Below are positions 49,620 to 58,835 of a stretch of 64,000 nt of DNA, one piece after another. Source of the DNA: Alkalibacillus flavidus (GTDB lineage Bacteria > Bacillota > Bacilli > Bacillales > Alkalibacillaceae); contig NZ_JBEPMX010000012.1 in the NCBI RefSeq assembly GCF_040545925.1, positions 12,411-76,410 of the forward strand, in the 5' to 3' direction. Under the pieces are notes generated by a model. That model had not been told where the DNA came from, made no database searches, and worked only from the letters and a program-made list of their open reading frames with translations. The stretch's first letter is position 1; each line of letters begins with the position of its first letter. The position numbers were made by a program, and so were the translations under genes.

Positions 49620-49970
49620 GTTAATCGCCTCCTTTAGCGAGTGTCATTTTTTCTCTCGTCTATCCATAATTAAGTATACCCACATCGATATCGTTTGTAA
49701 ACATTTTGGCACCAAAAAATTATAAAAAGCTTCATTTTGATTTAGATATCTAATTATATAAAACTTTCTGACAATGAACGGCGATTCAAATTGGACATCT
49801 TGTTTAAATTTTCAGAATAAATTCAATAATGTAATAATAGGACTAAAGGTCGAAAATAGGCTGGAATCGACATGCAATACCTAGATTTTTCGTATGAAAC
49901 GTGTTAAAATTTTTATAAACACGAACATACGTTTGATAGATAGAAGTGCGCAAACGGAAGGGGATTGTTA
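49620..49970. other. 351-bp intergenic region before sbcD
   Basis: AT-rich. The left end must hold the promoter of the 40-residue gene and the right end that of sbcDC. No ORF, strong hairpin or tandem repeat was seen. Confidence 0.5.
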
Positions 49971-51134
49971 ATGAAGCTTATTCATACCGCTGATTGGCAT
50001 TTAGGTAAATTAGTTCAAGGCGTTTACATGACGGAAGATCAACGGTTTATTTTAGATCAATTTGTTAGTGATATTGCGATGGAACAACCCGATGTGATTA
50101 TAATCGCTGGTGATTTGTATGATCGTGCCGTTCCACCGACAGAGGCAGTGGACTTACTCGATCAATATTTAGCTCATATCGTACTAGACTTACAGATACC
50201 GGTTGTGGCGATTTCAGGTAACCATGATAGTCCTGGTAGGTTACGTTTTGGTAGTCAAATGATGCAAGGTCAAGGATTATACATTGTGTCAGAGTTAAAT
50301 CAACAGATGGAACCGGTTGTCATACATGATGAGTACGGGGCAGTCCATTTTCATTTAGTACCTTATGCAGAACCAGGGTCGATTCGACATTTGTTTGATG
50401 ATGAATCGATCAAAACCCATCATGATGCGACGAAAGCAATCGTCAATCAAATCGAATCAAACTTGGATCAAGATGCTCGCCATGTCTTTGTTGGTCATTT
50501 ATTTGCGACACCTAAAGGGGAGGAGCGACATAATACAAGTGAATCCGAACGTCCACTTGCAATCGGGGGAGCAGAGCATGTTGATGCGTCATTGTTTGAA
50601 CCGTTTCATTATACAGCGCTCGGTCACTTGCATCAGGCGCACTTTGTAGGGAATGAAACAGTACGATATGCAGGATCGCCTTTAAAATATTCGATATCGG
50701 AAGAAAATCATCAAAAAGGCTATTTAATTGTTGAGCTCGCTGACGATGGTAACGTCGAAATCGAAAAACGGCTACTCGAACCGAAACGTGATATGCGCCG
50801 AGTCGAGGGGTATTTAGATGACTTGTTGCAACAAGAGGTCAATGATGATTACGTCTTTGTCCGTTTATTAGATGAGGAAGCGGTTCAATTTCCGATGGAG
50901 CGGATTCGTTCTGTTTATCCCAATGCCATGCATGTTGAACGGCGTATACCGCGTTCTGAGCGACCAGAACGAGCTGTGCAACAGATGGAACGCCGTCGTT
51001 TGTCCGATATGGAATTGTTTCGAGCCTTTTACCAAGACGTCACTGGAGAGGAAGCGTCAAGTGATGAAGAAACGATTATTCGTGATGCTTTACATCAAGT
51101 GATGACTGATGAAAGTTCTACAAAGGAGCGATAA
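49971..51134 (+). CDS. sbcD: Exonuclease subunit SbcD (Mre11-like)
   Basis: 387 residues from ATG 49971 (GAAGGGGA upstream). Metal-binding phosphoesterase motifs are complete: HTADWHLGK, AGDLYDR, ISGNHDS, VGHLFATP and ALGHLHQ. The C-terminal part is a capping domain. With SbcC it forms the nuclease that opens hairpins and processes blocked DNA ends; in Bacilli it takes part in double-strand break and cross-link repair. sbcC follows after 3 bp. Confidence 0.94.
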   Translation: MKLIHTADWHLGKLVQGVYMTEDQRFILDQFVSDIAMEQPDVIIIAGDLYDRAVPPTEAVDLLDQYLAHIVLDLQIPVVAISGNHDSPGRLRFGSQMMQGQGLYIVSELNQQMEPVVIHDEYGAVHFHLVPYAEPGSIRHLFDDESIKTHHDATKAIVNQIESNLDQDARHVFVGHLFATPKGEERHNTSESERPLAIGGAEHVDASLFEPFHYTALGHLHQAHFVGNETVRYAGSPLKYSISEENHQKGYLIVELADDGNVEIEKRLLEPKRDMRRVEGYLDDLLQQEVNDDYVFVRLLDEEAVQFPMERIRSVYPNAMHVERRIPRSERPERAVQQMERRRLSDMELFRAFYQDVTGEEASSDEETIIRDALHQVMTDESSTKER

Positions 51135-51137
51135 ATT

Positions 51138-54100
51138 GTGAGACCTTTAAAGCTAACATTGACCGCGTTTGGGCCATATCGTGAGCAAGAAGTGGTCGAT
51201 TTTCAACAACTGAAACATCACCGATTATTCGTCGTATCAGGTAAAACGGGTGCTGGTAAGACGACGATTTTTGATGGGATTAGTTATGCATTGTATGGCT
51301 CGGCTAGCGGAGAAGACCGCGATCAAGAGTTGTCGTTGCGTAGTGATTTCGCCGATGATCATTTACATACGAGTGTGGAGTTGTTGTTTGAAATTAATGG
51401 CGAACGATACCGAGTGTTTCGGCAGATGGCGCATGTGAAACAAGGGAATAAAACAGCAACAGGTGGTAGAACGGAACTTTTTCGCGTCACGTCGAGCGGT
51501 GAAGTGCCGTCTGTTGATCGTCAGACGAAATCAGATGTAGACGATAAGCTTAGAGCGATTGTTGGTTTAACTCAAGATCAGTTTCGTCAAATTGTCATGC
51601 TGCCACAAGGTGAATTTCGTAAACTGTTAACGTCCAATACAGAAAATAAAGAAGCGATTTTAAGACGAATTTTTCAAACTGTGCCGTACCATCAGTTGAT
51701 AGATCAGCTAAAAGAAAAAAGGCAACGTGCCAAACAAGAAAGTGATCAAGCGTTAACGTTGCGCGATCAATATATCCAAGCTATTCATAATAAATTGCCT
51801 TTGCGTGATGATTCGACGTTACAGCATGTGTTAAATCAAGAACAATACAATGTCAATCAAGTGTTGAATGGGTTAAGTGAAGAACGCGTTTTTTATGAGC
51901 AACAATCACATGAGTTAAATGAACAAAAACGTCGCTTGCAAGATGACGTTGAGAAACGAACGACCCATATTCAACGTGCGAAGACGATTCAAGAACAACG
52001 CCAAAATTTAAAAGAAAAACAAGAGCGGTTAGAAACTTTAAAAGCAGAACAAGAGACAGTGAACCAAAAAGAATCGGAGCTTCATGAAGCAGAGCGTGCA
52101 GCGGCGATTGAACCCTATGAACAACAATATAACGACTTGTTACGAGAAGTGAAAGAGCAACAACAAGCACTTGATACATTAAGCTCGAAACGAAAGCGAG
52201 CGCATGAGCAATTGAATCAAGCGCTAGCGGCGTATGAGGCCGAACAAAACCGAGAATCGACTCGACAACAACTTCATGATCAATTATCGCGCTTGCAAGA
52301 CATATATCCGAAAGTCAAGCAGTTAAAGGATCAAGAAACGGCATTAAATCGATTGCAAACGGAATTGAAACAAACGGATAAGCGCCGGAAACAACTTGGT
52401 GCAGAAGTCGATCACAAACAACGTCAGATGAATGCATCAAAGGCAGAACTAGAACAGTTAGATCAAGCGACAGATGATTACGCGGCATTAGTTGAAAAAC
52501 GACAAATGAAGCGTGAACATTATCAAATCGTGAAAGAATACGTTCAGCAATATCAAGCGTTACAAGAACAAGAACAGTTACTGCAACAAGAGAAAAACAC
52601 TTATGAGAAAGAAAAGTCGCAATTAGACCATCTAGAATCGTCCTGGTTAAACAATCAAGCGAGCTTATTAGCGAGTCACTTACATGATGGAGAAGCGTGT
52701 CCAGTATGTGGAAGTGTCGAGCATCCGAACAAACAAACCGTAACAGTTGATGCACCGACGAAAGAGGTGTTAGAAGAAGCGCGACAACAGGCTAATCAAG
52801 CATACGGTCGTGTGAGCCGTCGAGAAGGGCAATTACAATCGATTGAACAAGCGATGCAGTCGGCTGAGCAACGAGTGTTAGAAATAGGTGAATCGACTGC
52901 CCAACCTGAGGAGACGTTGGAGCGAATTTATCAAGAAGGGTTGAAGCTTAAACAACAAGTCGAGGAAAAAGAACGACAACAAGCAGCATTAAAGCAATTA
53001 AAACAATCGGTTAAAACAGAAGAAGAAGCGTTACAACAGTTGCTAAAAGAACAAGAGCAATTGGAACAAACGTATCAATCGATTAATACACGTGTTCAAA
53101 CAGAAGAAAGGGCTTATCATGATTTGTTAAACGATATCCCTGAAGATGTTCGTCAACTTGAACAGTTAGAAACGAAAATCAATCGTTTAACACAAAAGAA
53201 AGAACGTATGAAACAGGCGTGGGAGCAAGCGCAAACAGCGTATCAACAGGCGCAAAAAGATGTCACTACGGTTGATACGCAATGGCAAGAAACGCAAACT
53301 CATTTAAAGGAACGCATATCAAAACAACAACACGCCTATGAAACCTATCAACAACAATGTCTGGAAGCTGGCTTTAGTGATGAGGAGCATTACAATCAGG
53401 CGAAACGATCAAACGAGGTACGCGATCAATTGCGACAAGACATTGAGTCCTATCGTCAAGAGGTTTCGGTTTTAACAGAACAAGTGAAAGAATTAAACGA
53501 GACGTTAGCCAATGAAACAGAAGAAGATATTGCTAAATTAGAGCAACAATTGGCGGAAACGAAATCATCGTTGGAACAACTGTCGAAAGAGTACGATGCT
53601 CATGTACGATTACGCGATACGATTGATGACTTAAAGTATCAGCTTGAAGCGAACCAACACGATATTGCTGCAAAAGAGAAACAGTTGGGAAGATACACGG
53701 ATTTACATGATTTAGTTCGCGGACAAAATGATTTAAAACTATCATTAGAACGTTACTTACAAATTGATTACTTGAATCAAATTATTGAAGCGGCGAATAT
53801 TCGTTTGCGTCATTTATCGAATGGTCAATTTTATTTAGTGCGCAGTCAACGTCAAGAATCGCACGGAAGACAGAGTGGTTTGGGATTAGATGTGTTTGAT
53901 GTGTATACAGGACAAGAACGGGATGTGAAAACGATGTCGGGAGGCGAGAAGTTTAATGCATCATTATGTTTAGCGCTCGGTATGTCTGATGTTATTCAGA
54001 GTTATCAAGGTGGCGTGTCGATTGAGACCATGTTTATTGATGAAGGGTTCGGTTCATTAGACGATGAATCGTTAAATAAAGCGATAGATACATTGATTGA

Positions 54101-54230
54101 TCTACAGAAATCAGGACGTATGATTGGCGTCATTTCGCATGTTGAAGCACTTAAATCAGCGATTCCGGCTGTTTTAAATGTATCAAAAACACCAGATGGC
54201 TTAAGCCAGACCCATTTTGTTGTTGATTAA
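51138..54230 (+). CDS. sbcC: Exonuclease subunit SbcC (Rad50-like)
   Basis: 1030 residues. N-terminal Walker A GKTGAGKTTIFD (about 37), a long coiled coil on both sides of the zinc hook CPVCGS (about 521-526), and C-terminal signature TMSGGEKFNASLCLALG with Walker B TMFIDEGFGSLD. The ATPase head closes on SbcD. The coiled coil is Gln/Glu-rich here. GTG start behind AAAGGAGCG. Length is within the usual range for Firmicutes. Confidence 0.94.
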   Translation: MRPLKLTLTAFGPYREQEVVDFQQLKHHRLFVVSGKTGAGKTTIFDGISYALYGSASGEDRDQELSLRSDFADDHLHTSVELLFEINGERYRVFRQMAHVKQGNKTATGGRTELFRVTSSGEVPSVDRQTKSDVDDKLRAIVGLTQDQFRQIVMLPQGEFRKLLTSNTENKEAILRRIFQTVPYHQLIDQLKEKRQRAKQESDQALTLRDQYIQAIHNKLPLRDDSTLQHVLNQEQYNVNQVLNGLSEERVFYEQQSHELNEQKRRLQDDVEKRTTHIQRAKTIQEQRQNLKEKQERLETLKAEQETVNQKESELHEAERAAAIEPYEQQYNDLLREVKEQQQALDTLSSKRKRAHEQLNQALAAYEAEQNRESTRQQLHDQLSRLQDIYPKVKQLKDQETALNRLQTELKQTDKRRKQLGAEVDHKQRQMNASKAELEQLDQATDDYAALVEKRQMKREHYQIVKEYVQQYQALQEQEQLLQQEKNTYEKEKSQLDHLESSWLNNQASLLASHLHDGEACPVCGSVEHPNKQTVTVDAPTKEVLEEARQQANQAYGRVSRREGQLQSIEQAMQSAEQRVLEIGESTAQPEETLERIYQEGLKLKQQVEEKERQQAALKQLKQSVKTEEEALQQLLKEQEQLEQTYQSINTRVQTEERAYHDLLNDIPEDVRQLEQLETKINRLTQKKERMKQAWEQAQTAYQQAQKDVTTVDTQWQETQTHLKERISKQQHAYETYQQQCLEAGFSDEEHYNQAKRSNEVRDQLRQDIESYRQEVSVLTEQVKELNETLANETEEDIAKLEQQLAETKSSLEQLSKEYDAHVRLRDTIDDLKYQLEANQHDIAAKEKQLGRYTDLHDLVRGQNDLKLSLERYLQIDYLNQIIEAANIRLRHLSNGQFYLVRSQRQESHGRQSGLGLDVFDVYTGQERDVKTMSGGEKFNASLCLALGMSDVIQSYQGGVSIETMFIDEGFGSLDDESLNKAIDTLIDLQKSGRMIGVISHVEALKSAIPAVLNVSKTPDGLSQTHFVVD

Positions 54231-54250
54231 TATAAAGATGAAGTGAGTGT

Positions 54251-54286
54251 GCCCTTAACAGAGCGGCTGATTAAGTTGTTAAGGGC
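54251..54286. terminator. Hairpin between sbcC and the sigma-factor gene
   Basis: GCCCTTAAC (54251-54259) and GTTAAGGGC (54278-54286) form a 9-bp perfect stem with a long loop; U-runs are weak on both strands. Confidence 0.55.
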
Positions 54287-54296
54287 AATAAAAAGT

Positions 54297-54788
54297 TTAT
54301 ATTTGATAATCTTTTAAAGCGATTTTTAACTTGCGTTTCGCGGCTTGTCCCCACCCTTTAACGGCATCGATTGTCGTATTTTCGGATTGAGCGATGTCAG
54401 CCAATCGATGACCTTCAATAATCCGTTTTTGGATGAACAGCCATTGTTTGTCTGATAAATGGCTTCGAACTGTCGACCAAAAGTAAGGGTCGAATTGTTC
54501 GAGATTATGTTGCGTGTAAGGTTGCTCAGCGATATATTCGTTCGATTCTTCGTTGTCTTGGATGCGCTTTCGTTTACGGATTAAGTCTATGAGTCGGCTA
54601 CGAATTTGAATAGACGCCATTTTGGGGAATGACTCGGTATGGCCGTATTTTTGCCATGCTGTCCAAAGCGCAACCAACCCTTCTTGGTAGAAATCGCCAT
54701 GTGTGTCTCGGATGTTTAATCGGTGAATGTGGTAATGAATCATACGATTATATTGTTTCAGTAAGTCATGAAATGTTTGATTGTCCAT
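54297..54788 (-). CDS. Orphan sigma-70-like factor (ComX/SigH-like)
   Basis: 163 residues with sigma region 2 (FYQEGLVALWTAWQKYG, then KMASIQIRSRLIDLIRKRKR) and a short region 4 (LSDKQWLFIQKRIIEGHRLADIAQ). It has no region 1 or 3 and no anti-sigma gene beside it. The layout resembles ComX and staphylococcal SigH, which drive competence genes, but is too divergent for certainty. A perfect 16-bp palindrome lies 140 bp upstream. ATG behind AAAGAGGAG. Confidence 0.78.
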   Translation of the reverse strand: MDNQTFHDLLKQYNRMIHYHIHRLNIRDTHGDFYQEGLVALWTAWQKYGHTESFPKMASIQIRSRLIDLIRKRKRIQDNEESNEYIAEQPYTQHNLEQFDPYFWSTVRSHLSDKQWLFIQKRIIEGHRLADIAQSENTTIDAVKGWGQAAKRKLKIALKDYQI

Positions 54789-54927
54789 GTTACTATCTCC
54801 TCTTTGATTAGAGGCCGGCCTGTTTAATTATAATGTAATGAAATTCAGACTATCTGTCATATCGTGATAAAATATGATTTTGTTGTAGATAATGCTTTTT
54901 TCTACCGTAAAATTGTCAATATAAACA

Positions 54928-54943
54928 AAAAGTCGCGACTTTT
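54928..54943. promoter_or_regulatory. Perfect 16-bp palindrome upstream of the sigma gene
   Basis: AAAAGTCGCGACTTTT is fully self-complementary and stands alone in AT-rich sequence between the sigma-factor gene and the gerQ terminator. It could be an operator; nothing identifies the binder. Confidence 0.4.
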
Positions 54944-55022
54944 GAAGGTTATCTATCAATTTTTAAAAAATCAGCTGATGTCATCACTTATATAATCGAA
55001 TGATCGTAAGAAAAAGTGTGAT

Positions 55023-55064
55023 AAAAAAAAGCGATCTAACACAAAATGTGATAGATCGCTTTTT
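55023..55064. terminator. Terminator of gerQ
   Basis: AAAAGCGATCTA/TAGATCGCTTTT stem with inner CACA/TGTG and U-runs on both strands. Confidence 0.88.
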
Positions 55065-55068
55065 CATA

Positions 55069-55803
55069 TTAACCAAACGGATATTGATAATTAATTTCTT
55101 CATTAAACTCAACGTAATCTAAATAAATCATTAATAATAAATACCATTTGCCCGTTTCTGTGTCTTCAATGACGATATGATCTTTTCCGGCTTCTTGGAT
55201 GACACCTGTGAAGGTTTTGTCGTTCCATGCTTGATTATTTTCGAACGTCATGTAAAATGTTGCGACTTTTCCAGTGTTTAATCGTAAAATGTTTTCGATA
55301 TATGACTGTTCTCTTGGAATACCGTTGCTACCTCCGCCAGGGCTAAAACCATTATTGCCAGATTGATTATTTTGCATCCACGGTGGCATTTGATTTTGAT
55401 TCATACCCATATTGGATTGCGGTGGCATGTTGGAGTTCATCGGTGGGCCGTACATATTTTGTTGTGGCATCTGTTGTCCTTGCTGGCCTTGCCATTGGTT
55501 TTGACTCGGGTCCATCTTTTGATACGGAGGCATGTTGCCGCCACCTTGATTCGGGTTATATCCCCACGGTTTGTTGTTTGGTCCGCCTTTGTTCATGCCT
55601 GGTTGGCCTCCTTGGAACGGTGGTTTGTATGATGGGCCACCTTGATTGGGTGACGGTTTACCTTTGTTCGGAAACCACCCTTGTTGGTTTTGTTTTGGTT
55701 GGTAAGGTTTTTGTGCTGGTTGTTTATAAGGTTCTTGTTTGTATGATGGTTGTGAACGGTCTTCATTGTTATTCTGATTTTGGTTTTGATTAGACTGATC
55801 CAA
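55069..55803 (-). CDS. gerQ: Spore coat germination protein GerQ
   Basis: 244 residues from TTG 55803, nine nt behind AAGGAGG. The C-terminal 85 residues are the GerQ domain (EQSYIENILRLNTGKVATFY, then HIVIEDTETGKWYLLLMIYL). The first 150 residues are a Gln/Asn/Pro/Gly-rich repeat tail, longer than the B. subtilis counterpart. Known GerQ is cross-linked by transglutaminase and needed to place the hydrolase CwlJ in the coat; cwlJ lies just upstream. Marks the organism as a spore former. Confidence 0.92.
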   Translation of the reverse strand: MDQSNQNQNQNNNEDRSQPSYKQEPYKQPAQKPYQPKQNQQGWFPNKGKPSPNQGGPSYKPPFQGGQPGMNKGGPNNKPWGYNPNQGGGNMPPYQKMDPSQNQWQGQQGQQMPQQNMYGPPMNSNMPPQSNMGMNQNQMPPWMQNNQSGNNGFSPGGGSNGIPREQSYIENILRLNTGKVATFYMTFENNQAWNDKTFTGVIQEAGKDHIVIEDTETGKWYLLLMIYLDYVEFNEEINYQYPFG

Positions 55804-55845
55804 AATAATCAACCTCCTTAAATTAGTTAATGAAGTTAAGCCCAG

Positions 55846-56268
55846 CTATAATATATTCGGGCATTCTCCTGGATACGGATTGTAGAAACAATGCGATTTA
55901 TACCGACCTGAAAGTGGTTGGCCAAACCATTCAGGCGGGCATTCCCCTTCTGGGCGGAAAAACCATAACGAGAACTGCCCAGGGCTAAACGTTTCACCTC
56001 TTACGGCCCTTCTTGCTAAACGGATGTCTTTTTCGCGTGCCCGTTGATAAAAATACGAACTCTGTACAGCTTCAAATCCACCGGGTGATTGATAGATCAT
56101 GCTTGGCAGTGTGCGTATATCCTCAAAATCAAGACAATTAGCTAATACGCGATTAACGCCGACGTTTCCGACTAGGAGCATGCCAAGCTGGCCATCGCCT
56201 TCTGCTTCGGCGCGCATTAATCGAGCAAGTTCACGCAGTTGTGCTTCGTTATATTTAATGGCGGCCAT
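55846..56268 (-). CDS. cwlJ: Spore cortex-lytic hydrolase CwlJ
   Basis: 140 residues from ATG 56268 (AAGGGGTGATCTA upstream; a longer reading from 56292 overlaps that site). Hydrolase_2/SleB-type domain: LRELARLMRAEAEGDG with the catalytic Glu, VGNVGVNRVLANC, GGFEAVQ, and the SCFYNP-like end SHCFYNPYPGECP. It degrades spore cortex peptidoglycan during germination. Cotranscribed with gerQ, on which its coat assembly depends. Confidence 0.93.
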   Translation of the reverse strand: MAAIKYNEAQLRELARLMRAEAEGDGQLGMLLVGNVGVNRVLANCLDFEDIRTLPSMIYQSPGGFEAVQSSYFYQRAREKDIRLARRAVRGETFSPGQFSLWFFRPEGECPPEWFGQPLSGRYKSHCFYNPYPGECPNIL

Positions 56269-56350
56269 TAGATCACCCCTTCTTAGGGCCAATTTTCATC
56301 ACTAGTTCATGTATATGTCAGCCTAGCTAATTCATGATTAGTTTAACGAT

Positions 56351-56393
56351 AAAAAAATAACTCCTTAAGCCAGTGCTTGGCTTAAGGAGTTAT
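56351..56393. terminator. Terminator of hemQ
   Basis: ATAACTCCTTAAGCCA pairs with TGGCTTAAGGAGTTAT; a 16-bp perfect stem with a 5-base loop, followed by U7 on the minus strand. Confidence 0.92.
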
Positions 56394-56406
56394 GCATAAT
56401 GGTGTA

Positions 56407-57159
56407 TTAAACTTGGAGAAGTTTTTCTAGCTGATCGCGCTCTTGACGGTGTCCGATATAGAATGAACCGAACTCTGCGAACCGAGCGCTCACTTCATCG
56501 AATCGCATTTCGTAAATGAGTTTTTTGAATTGAAGCATGTCGTGTGCGTATAGTGTTACGCCCCATTCCCAGTCATCTAGTCCTTGGCTGCCGGAAATGA
56601 TTTGGCGGACTTTGCCAGCATATTTACGACCTGTCATGCCGTGTTGATACATTTGTTTGCCGCGTTCTTCTTTTGAAAGCATGTACCAATTATCGTCACC
56701 TTCACGACGTTTATCCATTGGGTAAAAGCATACATGGTTCCACTTCGGTAAAATCGGTTTGAGACGTGCTTGTAGTTCAGGGTCTGTTTCTGGGTCTTTT
56801 CCTTGTGCCATATACGTTGATAATTCAACGACAGACACGTAAGAATAAGGTTGTGTTAAGAACTCAGCCATTTTCGTTTTATTTAAAGCGAATTCAATGT
56901 CTGTTAATTCTTCAGTCGTCGGGCGTACGTTTAAGAACAATAAGTCTGCTTTATGACCCATAATGGTGTAGAAGCCAAAACTCCCCTGTTTGTCAGCTTC
57001 AACGTCTTGCCACGATGCCATTAAATGATTCAATTCGCTAATGGCTTGCTCGCGAATTTCTGCGCTTGCTTTTTTCCACGCTGTCCAATCGATTTGGCGG
57101 AAATCGTGGAGCATATACCAGCCATCTAGTGTTTCAACTGCTTCAGGCATGTTTGTCAC
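56407..57159 (-). CDS. hemQ: Coproheme decarboxylase HemQ
   Basis: 250 residues, chlorite-dismutase fold. HemQ turns coproheme into heme b, the last step of the coproporphyrin route of Gram-positive bacteria. The proximal histidine is in MYQHGMTGRKYAG, and the catalytic Tyr in the YSYVSVVELSTYM segment. ATG behind GGAGAG. B. subtilis has pta between hemQ and the ywfL (lipL) region; here lipL is upstream directly, without pta. Confidence 0.94.
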   Translation of the reverse strand: MTNMPEAVETLDGWYMLHDFRQIDWTAWKKASAEIREQAISELNHLMASWQDVEADKQGSFGFYTIMGHKADLLFLNVRPTTEELTDIEFALNKTKMAEFLTQPYSYVSVVELSTYMAQGKDPETDPELQARLKPILPKWNHVCFYPMDKRREGDDNWYMLSKEERGKQMYQHGMTGRKYAGKVRQIISGSQGLDDWEWGVTLYAHDMLQFKKLIYEMRFDEVSARFAEFGSFYIGHRQERDQLEKLLQV

Positions 57160-57239
57160 TCTCCTTCAAATAAATCATCCATTCATTACTATAACACAAG
57201 CCGACATGTCGGTTAAAAGAAATGGATATGAACGTTTTG

Positions 57240-58061
57240 TTAACTCGTGATGTCACGGTTTCGTTTGTGCATCAGTGTTTCTCTCTGATCGAACCAGGCT
57301 TTTTCTTGGGTATTAAATGATTGTTCAACGATTTGGATTCCTTGTGCATTTAATTTGTTAATGAGTTGGTCTTTAACATCATTCGTTTTCAATGGCTTTC
57401 CAAGTAACTGTTCGAGTGAGGCCATCACATTAGGGTTAATATCTGGGTAATCAAAAGATGTGGCTTCGCCTTGAAGCGATTGGTCATAAAATTGCCGAAT
57501 AATTTCAGCGCGGTGTTGTCCGTCACCTTCAACACAAAGATAGATTTGGACAGCAGTGCCTTGCTTGACCCGTCGTTGTGAAATCCCAGCAAATTTTTGA
57601 CCATTAATACTTAAATCATAGCTTCCTGGACAGTAAGACTGAGTGATTTCATACACATCAATTTGATTGGATTCATCTTCGAACAGCCACCGAATAAAGG
57701 CGACCATCGCATCGTAACTGTCGTGAATATTAAATTGTTTCTCTTCAGGGAAGATAAGCGATAAGTTTAAAACCCCTTCATCAAGCAAAACAGCTAGACC
57801 ACCAGAGTTGCGAATGATGACGTCGTATTCAAACTGTGTTAGTAGCTCAATGCCTTGTTCAATATAAGGCATGCGCTTGTCTGGAATACCTAAGACAACC
57901 GCTGGCTTATGAACCCACATATGTAAGGCATTTTGCTGAGTATCACTGGCGGATAAACATAACGTATCATCGATCGCGAAAGATGTCAGGATATCGGTTG
58001 TTGCTGCATCACTACGGTCCATGATTCGCAGGTGCTTAAATTGCAATAAGTGGTGATTCAT
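57240..58061 (-). CDS. lipL: Octanoyl-[GcvH]:protein N-octanoyltransferase LipL
   Basis: 273 residues, biotin/lipoate ligase fold without ATP motif. The conserved RNSGGLAVLLDEGVLNLSL and the active cysteine in ITQSYCPGSYDLSI (about 146), followed by KFAGISQRR, are typical of LipL rather than LipM. It moves octanoyl groups from GcvH to E2 subunits. Next to hemQ as in the ywf region of B. subtilis. Start ATG 58061; weak ribosome site (AAAGGACC). Confidence 0.88.
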   Translation of the reverse strand: MNHHLLQFKHLRIMDRSDAATTDILTSFAIDDTLCLSASDTQQNALHMWVHKPAVVLGIPDKRMPYIEQGIELLTQFEYDVIIRNSGGLAVLLDEGVLNLSLIFPEEKQFNIHDSYDAMVAFIRWLFEDESNQIDVYEITQSYCPGSYDLSINGQKFAGISQRRVKQGTAVQIYLCVEGDGQHRAEIIRQFYDQSLQGEATSFDYPDINPNVMASLEQLLGKPLKTNDVKDQLINKLNAQGIQIVEQSFNTQEKAWFDQRETLMHKRNRDITS

Positions 58062-58217
58062 GATTATCGGTCCTTTAGTTTAGTCGTAGTCGCACATTTG
58101 ATCTAATCTTATTATAGCAAATGATCGTATGAAAAAGAAAAGCAATCATGACTTAAAGGGCTCTATATAAAATGTTAAAATAGTATTAATTTTAAAATAG
58201 TTAGGATGACATATAAC

Positions 58218-58835
58218 ATGAAGCGATTGCTATTAACAGGTTTTGAACCGTTTTTAAATTTTCCAATTAACCCAACCGAAAAGATAGTACAAGCGTTAGA
58301 CGGAAAAGAGATAGCAGGTTATCAAATCGTTAGCCGTACGTTAACCGTTGATTTTAGTCAAAGTGGAGAGCAAATCATTCAAGCAATACAAGACGTGCAG
58401 CCTGATGTGATTGTGTCATTAGGATTGGCCGGCGGAAGGCAGAAAGTAACCCCAGAGCGAATTGCGATTAATTGCAATGGTGGCGTTGAACCTGATAATC
58501 AAGGTTATGTGCCAGAGGGTGACCCGATTGTGGCAGATGGTCCAGATGGTTTGTTCACGACGTTACCGATTCAACACATGATTGATGATATGAAGGGGGC
58601 AGGTTATCCAGCGGTCGTATCGAATTCAGCAGGTACGTATTTATGTAATCATGTGATGTACCGGGCGTTACATTATGTGAAGCAGCACCAATTAGACGTG
58701 CTAAGTGGATTTATACATATTCCGGCATCGCACGAATTAGCGATTCAACATGGCAACTTACCGAGCTGGTCACAACAGGACTTAGAAGCGGCTGTGACCA
58801 TATGCCTACAAACGTTAGGGAATGAGAGAGCATGA
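58218..58835 (+). CDS. pcp: Pyroglutamyl peptidase I
   Basis: 205 residues from ATG 58218 (TTAGGA 12 nt upstream; ATG 58206 is too close to it). Removes N-terminal pyroglutamate from peptides. Catalytic Glu in VTPERIAIN (about 79), Cys in VSNSAGTYLCNHVMY (about 142) and His in GFIHIPASHE (about 166). It overlaps pxpB by ATGA and so opens a pcp-pxpBAC operon that carries released 5-oxoproline on to glutamate. Confidence 0.94.
   Translation: MKRLLLTGFEPFLNFPINPTEKIVQALDGKEIAGYQIVSRTLTVDFSQSGEQIIQAIQDVQPDVIVSLGLAGGRQKVTPERIAINCNGGVEPDNQGYVPEGDPIVADGPDGLFTTLPIQHMIDDMKGAGYPAVVSNSAGTYLCNHVMYRALHYVKQHQLDVLSGFIHIPASHELAIQHGNLPSWSQQDLEAAVTICLQTLGNERA

Noticed and set aside
52315..52755. 146-codon minus-strand ORF inside sbcC
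   Set aside because: Shadow of the coiled-coil codons; sbcC is continuous and conserved across it.
55363..55793. Two long plus-strand ORFs opposite gerQ
   Set aside because: They are antisense shadows of the Gln/Asn/Pro-rich region, where the complementary strand lacks stops; no ribosome sites.
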